Positions 7,515-14,300 of a stretch of DNA of 15,349 nt are shown in pieces. The DNA comes from G039029935 sp039029935 (GTDB lineage Bacteria; Chloroflexota; Anaerolineae; Caldilineales; Caldilineaceae): NCBI GenBank assembly GCA_039029935.1, contig JBCCFC010000160.1, positions 1 to 15,349 on the forward strand. Direction: 5' to 3'. Positions within the stretch are counted from its first letter, which is position 1; each line of letters opens with the position of its first letter. The position numbers and the translations under genes were made by a program. The notes below the pieces were generated by a model. The model was given only the letters and a program-made list of their open reading frames with translations, was not told where the DNA came from and did no database searches.

Positions 7515-8396
7515 ATGACAGAACAGAAGACATTGTTGGCTCTTTTTGCCCACCCAGACGATGAGAGTTTTGGTCCAGGGGGTACACTGGCGCGCTATGC
7601 TGCCGAGGGTGTCGCCGTTCATGTGATTATTGCCACCGATGGCATTGCAGGCTCTGTCGAAGAGGACATGCAGGCGCATGTGAATGGTGATGGGGGAGAT
7701 GAACAGCCCAATTTGGCCGAAATTCGCGCTGAGGAACTGGTCAACGCAACCAAGGCACTGGGTGTCACAGGACTGTGGTCATTGGGCTATCGTGACAGCG
7801 GGATGCGTAATACGCCCGACAATGAACACCCAAAGGCACTTGTTCAGCAACCCCTTGACCGCTTGACCAGCGAAATCGGCGAGTATATTCAGCGTTTTCA
7901 GCCCGAAGTGGTGCTGACCCACGATCCATATGGCGGCTACGGTCATCCTGACCACGTTCGGTTGTGCGAGGCGACAACGGCAGCGTTTTACATGGCGCGT
8001 TATCAAGCAACCGATGACGAGTCGTATATGCCTCAGAAGCTCTACTACACATCCTTCAGTCGTTCCTTGCTCCGTCTGATTGTGCGCGTCATGCGTCTCG
8101 TTGGGCAAGACCCTACAGCCGTTGGTCGCAATAAGGACATCAACCTAGTGGAGATTAGCCAGTGGGAAACACCGACACACGCCAAAATCAATGTCAAGCC
8201 CTATCTGGACGCCAAAGATGTCGCCAGCCGCGCCCATGCCAGCCAATATAGCGGGGGGCCATCCTATCTACAGATTATCCCCAAACGAATGCGCCGCAGC
8301 GTCACCCGTCTACTGTTAGGCATGGAATCGTTTATGCGCGCCTACCCTGCACCCACATCAAAAATCGAGCAGGATTTGTTTGAGGGAGTAGCATAG
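7515..8396 (+). CDS. PIG-L family zinc deacetylase, MshB/BshB-like
   Basis: This 293-residue enzyme carries both hallmark motifs of the PIG-L/LmbE family: A-H-P-D-D-E at 12-17 and G-Y-G-H-P-D-H at 141-147. From memory of mycobacterial MshB, zinc ligands H13, D16 and H147, general base D15 and active-site Y142, H144 and D146 fall at the same numbers here. The closest functional relatives are therefore N-acetylglucosaminyl-inositol deacetylase (mycothiol) and its bacillithiol counterpart BshB. These remove an acetyl group from a GlcNAc conjugate in the cytoplasm. The actual substrate is unproven, since PIG-L proteins also deacetylate or modify other sugars. No glycosyltransferase or cysteine ligase of a thiol pathway is nearby. 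It starts 26 nt after the PrsW gene, with a G-rich AGAGGGGA about 13 nt before the ATG. Confidence 0.9.
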   Translation: MTEQKTLLALFAHPDDESFGPGGTLARYAAEGVAVHVIIATDGIAGSVEEDMQAHVNGDGGDEQPNLAEIRAEELVNATKALGVTGLWSLGYRDSGMRNTPDNEHPKALVQQPLDRLTSEIGEYIQRFQPEVVLTHDPYGGYGHPDHVRLCEATTAAFYMARYQATDDESYMPQKLYYTSFSRSLLRLIVRVMRLVGQDPTAVGRNKDINLVEISQWETPTHAKINVKPYLDAKDVASRAHASQYSGGPSYLQIIPKRMRRSVTRLLLGMESFMRAYPAPTSKIEQDLFEGVA

Positions 8397-8400
8397 CCCA

Positions 8401-8613
8401 ATGGAGATATCTGAAAAGTTGGCCGTGGGCGATGTTGTGGAAATGCGCAAACCCCATCCCTGTGGCGGCAAAGAGTGGGAGATTGTGCGTGTGGGCGCAG
8501 ACATTGGCATCCTGTGCCTGACCTGTCAACGCCGCGCCATGTTGACGCGGCGCAAATTTACACGACAGGCCAAGCGGTTTGTGCGACGCGGTGGTGAAGG
8601 GGTGAGTGGGTGA
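8401..8613 (+). CDS. DUF951 family small protein
   Basis: This 70-residue basic protein matches the DUF951 pattern: G-D-V-V near the N-terminus, then H-P-C-G, W-E-I-V-R-V-G-A-D-I and C-L-T-C, followed by an Arg/Lys-rich end. The three cysteines suggest a small metal or nucleic-acid binding fold. The family has no firmly established function; in Firmicutes it often sits near the translation-associated GTPase YchF. It starts 4 nt after the PIG-L stop, making it the last gene of the operon. Its final residues (G-G-E-G-V-S-G) are encoded by the first units of a 16-bp tandem repeat, so repeat expansion appears to have rewritten the C-terminus and supplied the stop codon. Confidence 0.9.
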   Translation: MEISEKLAVGDVVEMRKPHPCGGKEWEIVRVGADIGILCLTCQRRAMLTRRKFTRQAKRFVRRGGEGVSG

Positions 8614-8645
8614 AGGGGTGATTGGGTGAAGGGGTGAGTGGGTGA
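8593..8645 (+). repeat. G-rich 16-bp tandem repeat
   Basis: Three 16-bp units of GGTGAAGGGGTGA(G/T)TG lie at 8593-8608, 8609-8624 and 8625-8640, followed by a partial unit. The array overlaps the last codons of the DUF951 gene. Its G-rich strand can pair imperfectly with the TCATCAC repeat that follows, which could form a long imperfect hairpin between the convergent DUF951 and HD genes. Confidence 0.9.
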
Positions 8646-8650
8646 CAGAT

Positions 8651-8699
8651 TCATCACTCATCACTCATCACTCATCACTCATCACTCATCACTCATCGC
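8651..8699. repeat. Heptameric tandem repeat (TCATCAC)n
   Basis: Six perfect TCATCAC units (8651-8692) and one TCATCGC variant (8693-8699) end 3 bp before the stop codon of the minus-strand HD gene. It resembles in kind the short tandemly repeated heptamers known from filamentous cyanobacteria. Copy number is likely to vary between strains. Confidence 0.93.
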
Positions 8700-8702
8700 T
8701 CT

Positions 8703-9299
8703 CTACTCTTCAACAAAATGAGGTTCCTGTAAGAAAACCCTGTGTACCATCGGCTCAAAGACTTCAATTGGCAAGGACTCAAAATCTGGATCAAAACAGT
8801 TTTGGTCATACTTTTCACAAAAATCAACCGTTGCCTGATAATAGGGATGATCTTTATAGCGGTCACGAGCATGGCGGTCGCCACCAACGAGATGGCCGTA
8901 GTAATACAGTTGGAACAGCCCATGATGTTTGATAATCCAACATGTTTTTTCGGACATATAGGGCTTGAAGATGGCGGCGACCATTTCACCATGTGTATGG
9001 GGGGCTAACTCATCACCGATATCGTGGAGCAATGCGGCTACAATCATCTCTTCGGATTCACCATTGTTGTAGGCATGGGTTGCCGCTTGCATAGAATGTT
9101 CGTAGCGTGAGACTTTATAGCCACTCAGCGAATGCTTAAGCGCATCCAACGCATTGAGTAAGCGGTCTGGCAGACTACGATTAAAGGTTTCTTCGAGACG
9201 GGCCAGCAGTTCATAGTCTTCCTTGGTCCCGTCGGCCATGTGAATAAAGCTGACCACCTCTTGTGGCTGTGGTTCAGCTTGTAGCGTGGTTGTTGACAT
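8703..9299 (-). CDS. HD-domain protein, possible diiron HD oxygenase or phosphohydrolase
   Basis: This 198-residue soluble protein has an HD-type metal site: Y-E-H-S (H68), L-L-H-D-I-G-D-E (H92, D93), H-G-E (H103), K-H-H-G (H125/H126), and a later K-Y-D-Q-N-C-F-D-P-D-F segment (D165 or D170). The H68-to-H92 spacing of 24 equals the H34-to-H58 spacing of PhnZ, the 2-amino-1-hydroxyethylphosphonate oxygenase. The next His is closer than in PhnZ, and the PhnZ Y24/E27 pair is not evident. It is therefore an HD-family member related to the MIOX/PhnZ-like group, but hydrolase or oxygenase activity cannot be decided. The ATG at 9299 has GGAG (on the minus strand, about 9310-9313) some 9-10 nt upstream. 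It is divergent from the PurD-like gene. Confidence 0.82.
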   Translation of the reverse strand: MSTTTLQAEPQPQEVVSFIHMADGTKEDYELLARLEETFNRSLPDRLLNALDALKHSLSGYKVSRYEHSMQAATHAYNNGESEEMIVAALLHDIGDELAPHTHGEMVAAIFKPYMSEKTCWIIKHHGLFQLYYYGHLVGGDRHARDRYKDHPYYQATVDFCEKYDQNCFDPDFESLPIEVFEPMVHRVFLQEPHFVEE

Positions 9300-9326
9300 A
9301 TTGTTTATACTCCATTTATGATGAAT

Positions 9327-9378
9327 AGGCGTTACACTGCTAATTTTACATGTCAGTGTAACGCCTTAAAATTTTTTT
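9327..9378 (+). terminator. Terminator-like hairpin in the HD/PurD-like divergent region
   Basis: A perfect 13-bp stem (9327-9339 with 9354-9366, 14-nt loop) is followed on the plus strand by TAAAA and a run of seven T residues. In structure it is an intrinsic terminator for plus-strand transcription. The nearest plus-strand gene upstream ends at 8613, so it may stop read-through antisense to the HD gene, or act as an attenuator in the leader of the PurD-like gene, or be a dyad operator (AGGCGTTACACTG). A candidate -10 for the downstream gene follows it. Confidence 0.6.
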
Positions 9379-9383
9379 GACAT

Positions 9384-9389
9384 TATAAT
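9384..9389 (+). promoter_or_regulatory. Candidate -10 box of the PurD-like gene
   Basis: A perfect TATAAT lies 15 nt before the ATG at 9405. If used, the mRNA leader would be only about 8-9 nt and would exclude the upstream hairpin. No Shine-Dalgarno sequence is visible. A -35 box at the usual distance would overlap the hairpin's right arm and is weak. Confidence 0.4.
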
Positions 9390-9404
9390 CCGCACGGATG
9401 GAAC

Positions 9405-10760
9405 ATGAAAATACTATTAATTGGAAACGACGGGCGCACACACGCGCTTGCATGGAAACTAAGCCAGTCCGCTGTTGTGCAGAAACTATGGGTTGCACCA
9501 GGCAATGGGGCAACAGGCAATGGGGCAACAGATGCTGTTGGCACAGGCGATAATCAAAATACAGAAAATGTGGATATCCCTGCTGATGACGTGGGGCAGT
9601 TGTGTGCATTTGCCCAGCAGCATCAAATTGACTTAACAATTGTTGGATCAGACAGATCGCTTATGGCGGGAATTGTGGATCAATTTCACACAGCAGGCTT
9701 GCACATTTTTGGCCCAAGGCAACAGGCTGCGCAATTAGAGGCATCCAGAGTCTTTGCCAAAGAATTTATGCAGCGACACAATATCCCCACAGCCAAGGCG
9801 AGAGTGGTTGATGACTTTGATGATGCAACGCGCTATCTCCGTCAAGTGGATGATGTCCCTGTCGTCAAGGTTGATGGATTGGTGGCTGATCTTGTCAGCA
9901 ACTCAAGCCCCAGAAAAACACGGTGGGCGAAACAAGAGCATTCAGAGGGGACGGGCGTATTGCTGCCAGATACACGGGCTGAGGTGGCGCATATATTACA
10001 GACCATTTTTTTTGATGGACGATTTGGCGAGGCCGGACACCGGGTGTTGCTAGAGGAACCGTTATCAGGTCGAGAAATGACCCTGATGCTCTTCTCAGAC
10101 GGCACAAACTATCACCTTATGCCACCCGTCCAAAGCTATAAACGGCTGACAAATGACTATGGCAGCCCCAACACACAAGGCATGGGCGCATTTGCACCGA
10201 CCAAGCTCTCGGATAAAGCGATTTTTTCTAAAATTGAACAAGAAATCATTCAACCCACATTAGAGGGGTTGGCCGCAGAAAACAGTCCCTTTGTGGGTGT
10301 CCTTTCATTGGGCATTATCCTGACAAAACAGGGGCCAAAGCTGTTGGATTACAATTGCTGTTTGGATAACCCAGAGGCGCAGGTTGTGCTTGCGCTGCTG
10401 GAAACCGATCTGGTTGAGATTGTGTTGGCCTGTCTGGATGGTACATTGTCAAAGGTAAAACCTGTATGGCGTGACCAAACCGCGCTTAACGTTGTCATGG
10501 CCGTTGAAGGGTATCCCTTTGAGTACACAAAAGGTGTTGAAATTTTTGACATTGCACAGGCAGAACACGAGCGCACTATCACCGTATTCCACAATGGAAC
10601 CAAGTGCAAGGATGGTCGTCTTATTACGGATGGGGGGCGGGTGCTATCCATCACGTCGGTAGACGATACGCTGGGCAAGGCCAGACACAACGTCTATCAG
10701 GCAGTGGATAAAATTACCTACAATGAACTCGTTTATCGCAGGGATATTGGCCGATGGTAA
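9405..10760 (+). CDS. PurD-like ATP-grasp protein (phosphoribosylamine-glycine ligase family, divergent)
   Basis: The 451-residue protein follows GAR synthetase (PurD) end to end. It has an N-terminal L-L-I-G-N-D-G-R-T-H-A-L-A-W (normally G-x-G-G-R-E-H-A), then G-S-D-R-S-L-M-A-G-I-V-D (normally G-P-E-x-P-L), F-G-P, F-A-K-E-F-M, S-P-N-T-Q-G-M-G-A and a C-terminal domain. Key sites differ. The nucleotide loop usually reading K-A-D-G-L-A-A-G-K-G-V is K155-V-D-G-L, then about 22 residues, then G-T-G-V (182-185), an insertion of about 20 with Lys replaced by Thr. The metal segment E-F-N-x-R-F-G-D-P-E-T-Q is D315-Y-N-C-C-L-D-N-P-E-A-Q. It may be a diverged paralogue with another amine or acid substrate rather than the housekeeping PurD. 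No other purine gene is nearby. Confidence 0.8.
   Translation: MKILLIGNDGRTHALAWKLSQSAVVQKLWVAPGNGATGNGATDAVGTGDNQNTENVDIPADDVGQLCAFAQQHQIDLTIVGSDRSLMAGIVDQFHTAGLHIFGPRQQAAQLEASRVFAKEFMQRHNIPTAKARVVDDFDDATRYLRQVDDVPVVKVDGLVADLVSNSSPRKTRWAKQEHSEGTGVLLPDTRAEVAHILQTIFFDGRFGEAGHRVLLEEPLSGREMTLMLFSDGTNYHLMPPVQSYKRLTNDYGSPNTQGMGAFAPTKLSDKAIFSKIEQEIIQPTLEGLAAENSPFVGVLSLGIILTKQGPKLLDYNCCLDNPEAQVVLALLETDLVEIVLACLDGTLSKVKPVWRDQTALNVVMAVEGYPFEYTKGVEIFDIAQAEHERTITVFHNGTKCKDGRLITDGGRVLSITSVDDTLGKARHNVYQAVDKITYNELVYRRDIGRW
9501..9530 (+). repeat. In-frame 15-bp tandem duplication
   Basis: GGCAATGGGGCAACA occurs twice without change (9501-9515, 9516-9530) and encodes GNGAT-GNGAT within the N-terminal domain of the PurD-like protein, just after the A-P-G-N motif. 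Confidence 0.93.
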
Positions 10761-10778
10761 ACAGATGACGGTGCATTT

Positions 10779-10799
10779 GATCAGACGAGCAATCTGATC
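10779..10799. other. Small hairpin at the PurD-like/HAD convergence
   Basis: GATCAGA (10779-10785) pairs with TCTGATC (10793-10799). It lies between the PurD-like stop (10760) and overlaps the last codons of the HAD gene. No T tract follows, so a terminator role is doubtful. Confidence 0.25.
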
Positions 10800-11533
10800 T
10801 CCTCTACTGACTGGATGCGTACATCGACCAGCGCATCCTCCCCCTCCGCGCCAGTGTGTGGGTCATCAATACGCACACAACCAGCCACCCCAGCGGCGCG
10901 TCCACATTGCATATCGCCGTTCGAGTCACCCACCATCAGTATTCGTTCAGGGGGAATGTCCATCACCTCGCTCATGTGCAGCAACCCATCGGGCGCAGGC
11001 TTCATGGGGATCGGATCATCACCGCAGACAACCACATCCACCAGATGTTCAATGTCCAACACATGCAGCATCCGCTCCGTCATCGACCGATTATCGCTAG
11101 TAATCACACCAATTTTTAGCCCCGCCTCACGCAGACGTTGCAATGCCTCCGGCACATCGCCAATAAAGCGTATGTTGGATGGACTTATCTCTGGTATTTG
11201 AAGCTGCGCGCCTGTTTCCTTAATGGCTGTCTCTGCTGCGGTCCACCCAATGCCTTGTTGATAAAGCAAAAATGAGAGAATTGCATTGCTCTGTTCGACA
11301 GAGGAAACAGATGCTGGAGTGTCAGGGAGCAATCGTTGATTTTTGGCATCGTACCCAAAATCTGTGTAGATTTTGTGCAGTACAGAGTCACTCAATGAAA
11401 GCCGTGCCTGGAGCAACTTGCCCCATTGTTCAAATAACTGACTCCAGATGTCCAACTCGATGAGCGTACCATCTTTGTCAAAGGCGATCATATCAATATC
11501 AAAAACATGACCGCTTATTGCCACTTGTGTCAT
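10781..11533 (-). CDS. HAD-superfamily hydrolase, phosphoglycolate phosphatase-like
   Basis: With the ATG at 11533 the product has 250 residues. HAD motif I is F-D-K-D-G-T (D19 nucleophile, D21). Motif II is V-I-T-S-D (T145/S146), motif III is the Lys of P-M-K-P-A-P (K178), and motif IV is V-G-D-S-x-x-D (D203, D207). A helical cap lies between motif I and II (about 30-120), as in the Gph/PGMB-like subfamily, so a small sugar phosphate or phosphoglycolate is a likely substrate. A longer frame begins at 11623 and would add 30 mostly hydrophobic residues. The shorter start fits family length and has GGA about 7 nt upstream. The gene is convergent with the PurD-like gene, ending 20 bp away. Confidence 0.85.
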   Translation of the reverse strand: MTQVAISGHVFDIDMIAFDKDGTLIELDIWSQLFEQWGKLLQARLSLSDSVLHKIYTDFGYDAKNQRLLPDTPASVSSVEQSNAILSFLLYQQGIGWTAAETAIKETGAQLQIPEISPSNIRFIGDVPEALQRLREAGLKIGVITSDNRSMTERMLHVLDIEHLVDVVVCGDDPIPMKPAPDGLLHMSEVMDIPPERILMVGDSNGDMQCGRAAGVAGCVRIDDPHTGAEGEDALVDVRIQSVEEIRLLV

Positions 11534-12027
11534 ATATTTTCCGCATATATTGTTCACTACAAATAAATTGACAAAGTTTGAATGAATCATACCTGATAAA
11601 ACCAGAATGGCAAAATAACGCATTTTGTTATGAAAACGATTAAGTTAACATATGATTAGCTTAATCGTTTTTGAGTCATAAAATAATTTTATATTGAACA
11701 TTTCTTTTCAATGAATCATCGTTTTCATTTTGCAATATTTTACATTCAAAAAATATTTATGTTGGGCGTGATTTTAGTCAATGATCGTCGTGGCAATGAC
11801 TGATTGGTAATTTAAAAATAAAACAATTAATATGACACAAAAAAACTTTTAAGTATTCTGCAAGATTTCTTGAACGGGCGTAATTATATTATCATTTGAT
11901 TAAGAGCCTGAATATTCAAACAAGCTCTAACTGATTAGATTACAGTACATCAAACTGCGCTTGAAACTTGTTCGCTTTTGTTTGATATTGATTGAGTGCA
12001 ACATCTCAGATCACAAGGTAATGAAAG
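11534..12027. other. AT-rich divergent promoter region (HAD / P-type ATPase)
   Basis: Nearly 500 bp separate the HAD and ATPase starts. No gene is seen. It contains the hairpin at 11633-11671 and a 10-bp palindrome TGAATATTCA at 11909-11918 flanked by AGAGC/GCTCT. An AAGG at 12015-12018 lies 9 nt before the ATPase start and is its likely ribosome binding site. No convincing -35/-10 pair stands out. Confidence 0.5.
11633..11671. repeat. Perfect 12-bp inverted repeat upstream of the HAD gene
   Basis: AAAACGATTAAG (11633-11644) pairs with CTTAATCGTTTT (11660-11671) across a 15-nt loop, about 100 bp before the preferred HAD start. On the plus strand the right arm ends in five T residues, so it is weakly terminator-like in that direction, although no plus-strand gene lies upstream. 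A regulatory dyad is the alternative. Confidence 0.5.
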
Positions 12028-14184
12028 ATGTTATTCGGTTGTTTAGTCACAGGGGGCGCGTTAGCGGCTTCGGTCAAAGTATATAAAGATACCAAAAAAA
12101 AGAAAAAAAGACCTTTTTTCCGTTTAGTCGACCAGAAAAGGTTCCTGGTTGGGCCAGTAAGAAACAAAACACTGGTCGAGGTTTTAGCCATTGATGATAA
12201 GGCCAAATCCGAAACCCATACATTCAGGCACCAGAAGAGTAGACCGCTGTTCGGGGACCTACGGGAAAGGCAACTCCAAGATATCTCATCTGCACGGGAC
12301 GCTGGCGAGAAAAGCGAATTTGAGAAAGTACTTGATCACCATTGCAATCTCGCTTTGCTTGCATGTGGTCTGATTGGTGCTGGGGTGTTCTACACACCAT
12401 TGCTCTTCGTCGGTGTGCCTCTGCTCATTTATCTGAAGAGTTTTTCTTGGAAGAATTTTTTTATCGAACGACGCCACTATGGCCCCCTTATCATTGATGC
12501 TATCAGTGATGTCGTGCCTGTTGTCGCTGGGTATTTTTTTGCGGCTTCCTTAACGACTGTCTGTTTTTATTTTAACCGAAGACTTTTACACAAAACCGAA
12601 GATCATTCTATGCAGAACCTCGCCAATGTGTTTGGCGAACAGCCGCGTTCAGTTTGGGTTTTCAAAAATGGTGTGGAGGTTGAGATACCGTTTGATGAAT
12701 TAAGGAGTGGCGATCTGGTCGTGATAAACGCCGGTGAGATGATTCCGATAGATGGCACTGTTACCAATGGGGTCGCTAGTGTTGACCAGCGTAGTCTGAC
12801 AGGCGAATCTCAACCTGCTGAAAAGGGAGTCGGCGATGAGGTCTTATGTTTAACTGTCGTACTCTCTGGCCGAATCGTGGTAGAGGCTGAGAAAGCAGGC
12901 GAAGAAACCGTGGCCGCTCAAGTGGGTCATATCTTAGGCGAAACGACCGACTTTAAACGAACCATTCTCTCCAGAGGGGAAGCGGTTGTTGATAGATGGT
13001 CTTGGCCGACGTTAGCCGCGGCTGCGATAACACTACGCTTTATGGGAGCCATCCAAGCGGCGGCGGTTGGCTATTCTGGCTTCGGCTACCATATGAGATA
13101 CTCCGCACCCATCGGCTTGCTCAACTTTCTCGGCATCGCATCTCAACAAGGAATCCTTGTCAAAGATGGACGTTCGCTCGAATTATTGAGTCAAGTGGAC
13201 ACCGTGGTCTTCGATAAGACCGGCACACTCACACAAGAGCAACCGCATGTTGGCACGATCTACACTTGTGATGCGATCAATGAAAACGAGTTGCTAAGAT
13301 ATGCCGCAGCCGCTGAGCACAAACAGGCGCATCCCATTGCACAAGCCATCATCTCCGAAGCGATAAATCGTGGATTGGAGTGGCAAGAAATCAGTGAAGC
13401 CACCATTGAAGTCGGCTATGGGCTGAAAGTATGTGTCGAAGAGCAATCTATTTTAATCGGCAGTGACCGTTTTATGGAAATGAATCAGATTGCCATCCCT
13501 GCCGAGATCCAGCAGGTGTGCAAATCTGGTTATGAGCAAGGCTACTCCTTCATCTATATCGCCATTGATGCACGATTGGGTGGCGTGATAGAACTAAGAC
13601 CCACGATTCGCCCTGAAGCCAAACACATCATCGCCTCCCTAAGTGAACGTGGCCTCACGATGTATATTATATCAGGTGATCATGAGGCTCCAACACAAAA
13701 ATTGGCCAGCGAGTTGGGGATTGACCATTACTTTGCGCGGGCTTTACCAGAGGATAAGTCACACCTCATTGCTGGCTTGCAAGATGAAGGCAAGAAAGTT
13801 TGTTTTATCGGCGATGGGATCAATGATTCTATTGCGCTTAAGAAGGCTCACGTTTCCGTCTCTTTGCGCGGTGCCTCGACCATTGCGACGGACTCCGCCT
13901 CGATTGTCTTGATGGATCAAAGTTTAAACCGACTCGTCCAAGTATTTGATATTGCTGACAAGTTGAAGAGAAACCAGGATGTCTGCTACCTGGGTTCAAT
14001 CGTTCCAGGAGTCATCTGTGTAAGCGGGGTATGGTTGTTTCATATGGGGCTTGTTGGTGCGATGATGCTCTACTATGCTTCGCTGGGGGCTGGTGTGGCT
14101 TATGCGATGTTGCCGTTGCTAAACCATCGAAAAGTAATGGAAAAAACGACCCTTTTGGACAATCCAGAGCCATTAGCACTATAA
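12028..14184 (+). CDS. P-type ATPase, P1B-like but without HMA domain or CPC motif
   Basis: This 718-residue membrane ATPase contains the actuator motif L-T-G-E-S (257-261), phosphorylation motif D396-K-T-G-T, nucleotide-domain H-P (H435-P436, typical of heavy-metal P1B pumps) and hinge motif G-D-G-I-N-D (595-600). Hydrophobic pairs lie before the actuator (about 110-140 and 155-185), before D396 (about 325-370) and at the C-terminus (about 655-700), as in an eight-helix P1B layout. Two features are odd. There is no N-terminal metal-binding domain; instead there is a short hydrophobic start and a Lys cluster. The membrane motif C-P-C/S-P-C before D396 is absent: aligned on the conserved Pro of Y-S-A-P-I-G, the expected CPC falls on F-G-Y. 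The transported substrate is therefore not readable and may not be a soft metal. It could belong with the two genes downstream. Confidence 0.85.
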   Translation: MLFGCLVTGGALAASVKVYKDTKKKKKRPFFRLVDQKRFLVGPVRNKTLVEVLAIDDKAKSETHTFRHQKSRPLFGDLRERQLQDISSARDAGEKSEFEKVLDHHCNLALLACGLIGAGVFYTPLLFVGVPLLIYLKSFSWKNFFIERRHYGPLIIDAISDVVPVVAGYFFAASLTTVCFYFNRRLLHKTEDHSMQNLANVFGEQPRSVWVFKNGVEVEIPFDELRSGDLVVINAGEMIPIDGTVTNGVASVDQRSLTGESQPAEKGVGDEVLCLTVVLSGRIVVEAEKAGEETVAAQVGHILGETTDFKRTILSRGEAVVDRWSWPTLAAAAITLRFMGAIQAAAVGYSGFGYHMRYSAPIGLLNFLGIASQQGILVKDGRSLELLSQVDTVVFDKTGTLTQEQPHVGTIYTCDAINENELLRYAAAAEHKQAHPIAQAIISEAINRGLEWQEISEATIEVGYGLKVCVEEQSILIGSDRFMEMNQIAIPAEIQQVCKSGYEQGYSFIYIAIDARLGGVIELRPTIRPEAKHIIASLSERGLTMYIISGDHEAPTQKLASELGIDHYFARALPEDKSHLIAGLQDEGKKVCFIGDGINDSIALKKAHVSVSLRGASTIATDSASIVLMDQSLNRLVQVFDIADKLKRNQDVCYLGSIVPGVICVSGVWLFHMGLVGAMMLYYASLGAGVAYAMLPLLNHRKVMEKTTLLDNPEPLAL

Positions 14185-14300
14185 TGTTACGATTTAACAA
14201 AAAAATTTTAACCAACTCTTAAATTTCAATAAGCGATTAATCTGTATCTGCAAGGTGATGGCAGTCGCTTTGATCGCCTATGGCAAAGGAAAATGGTATC

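Noticed and set aside
8593..8699. Possible CRISPR array
   Set aside because: The units are 7 and 16 bp, contiguous and without spacers, so they are simple tandem repeats.
10815..11201. Plus-strand frame of 128 codons opposite the HAD gene
   Set aside because: Ser/Thr/Pro-rich antisense translation; the minus strand has all four HAD motifs in order.
11534..11623. N-terminal extension of the HAD protein as a signal peptide
   Set aside because: The hydrophobic 30 residues come from AT-rich DNA, there is no ribosome binding site at 11623, and HAD phosphatases of this type are cytoplasmic with motif I close to the N-terminus.
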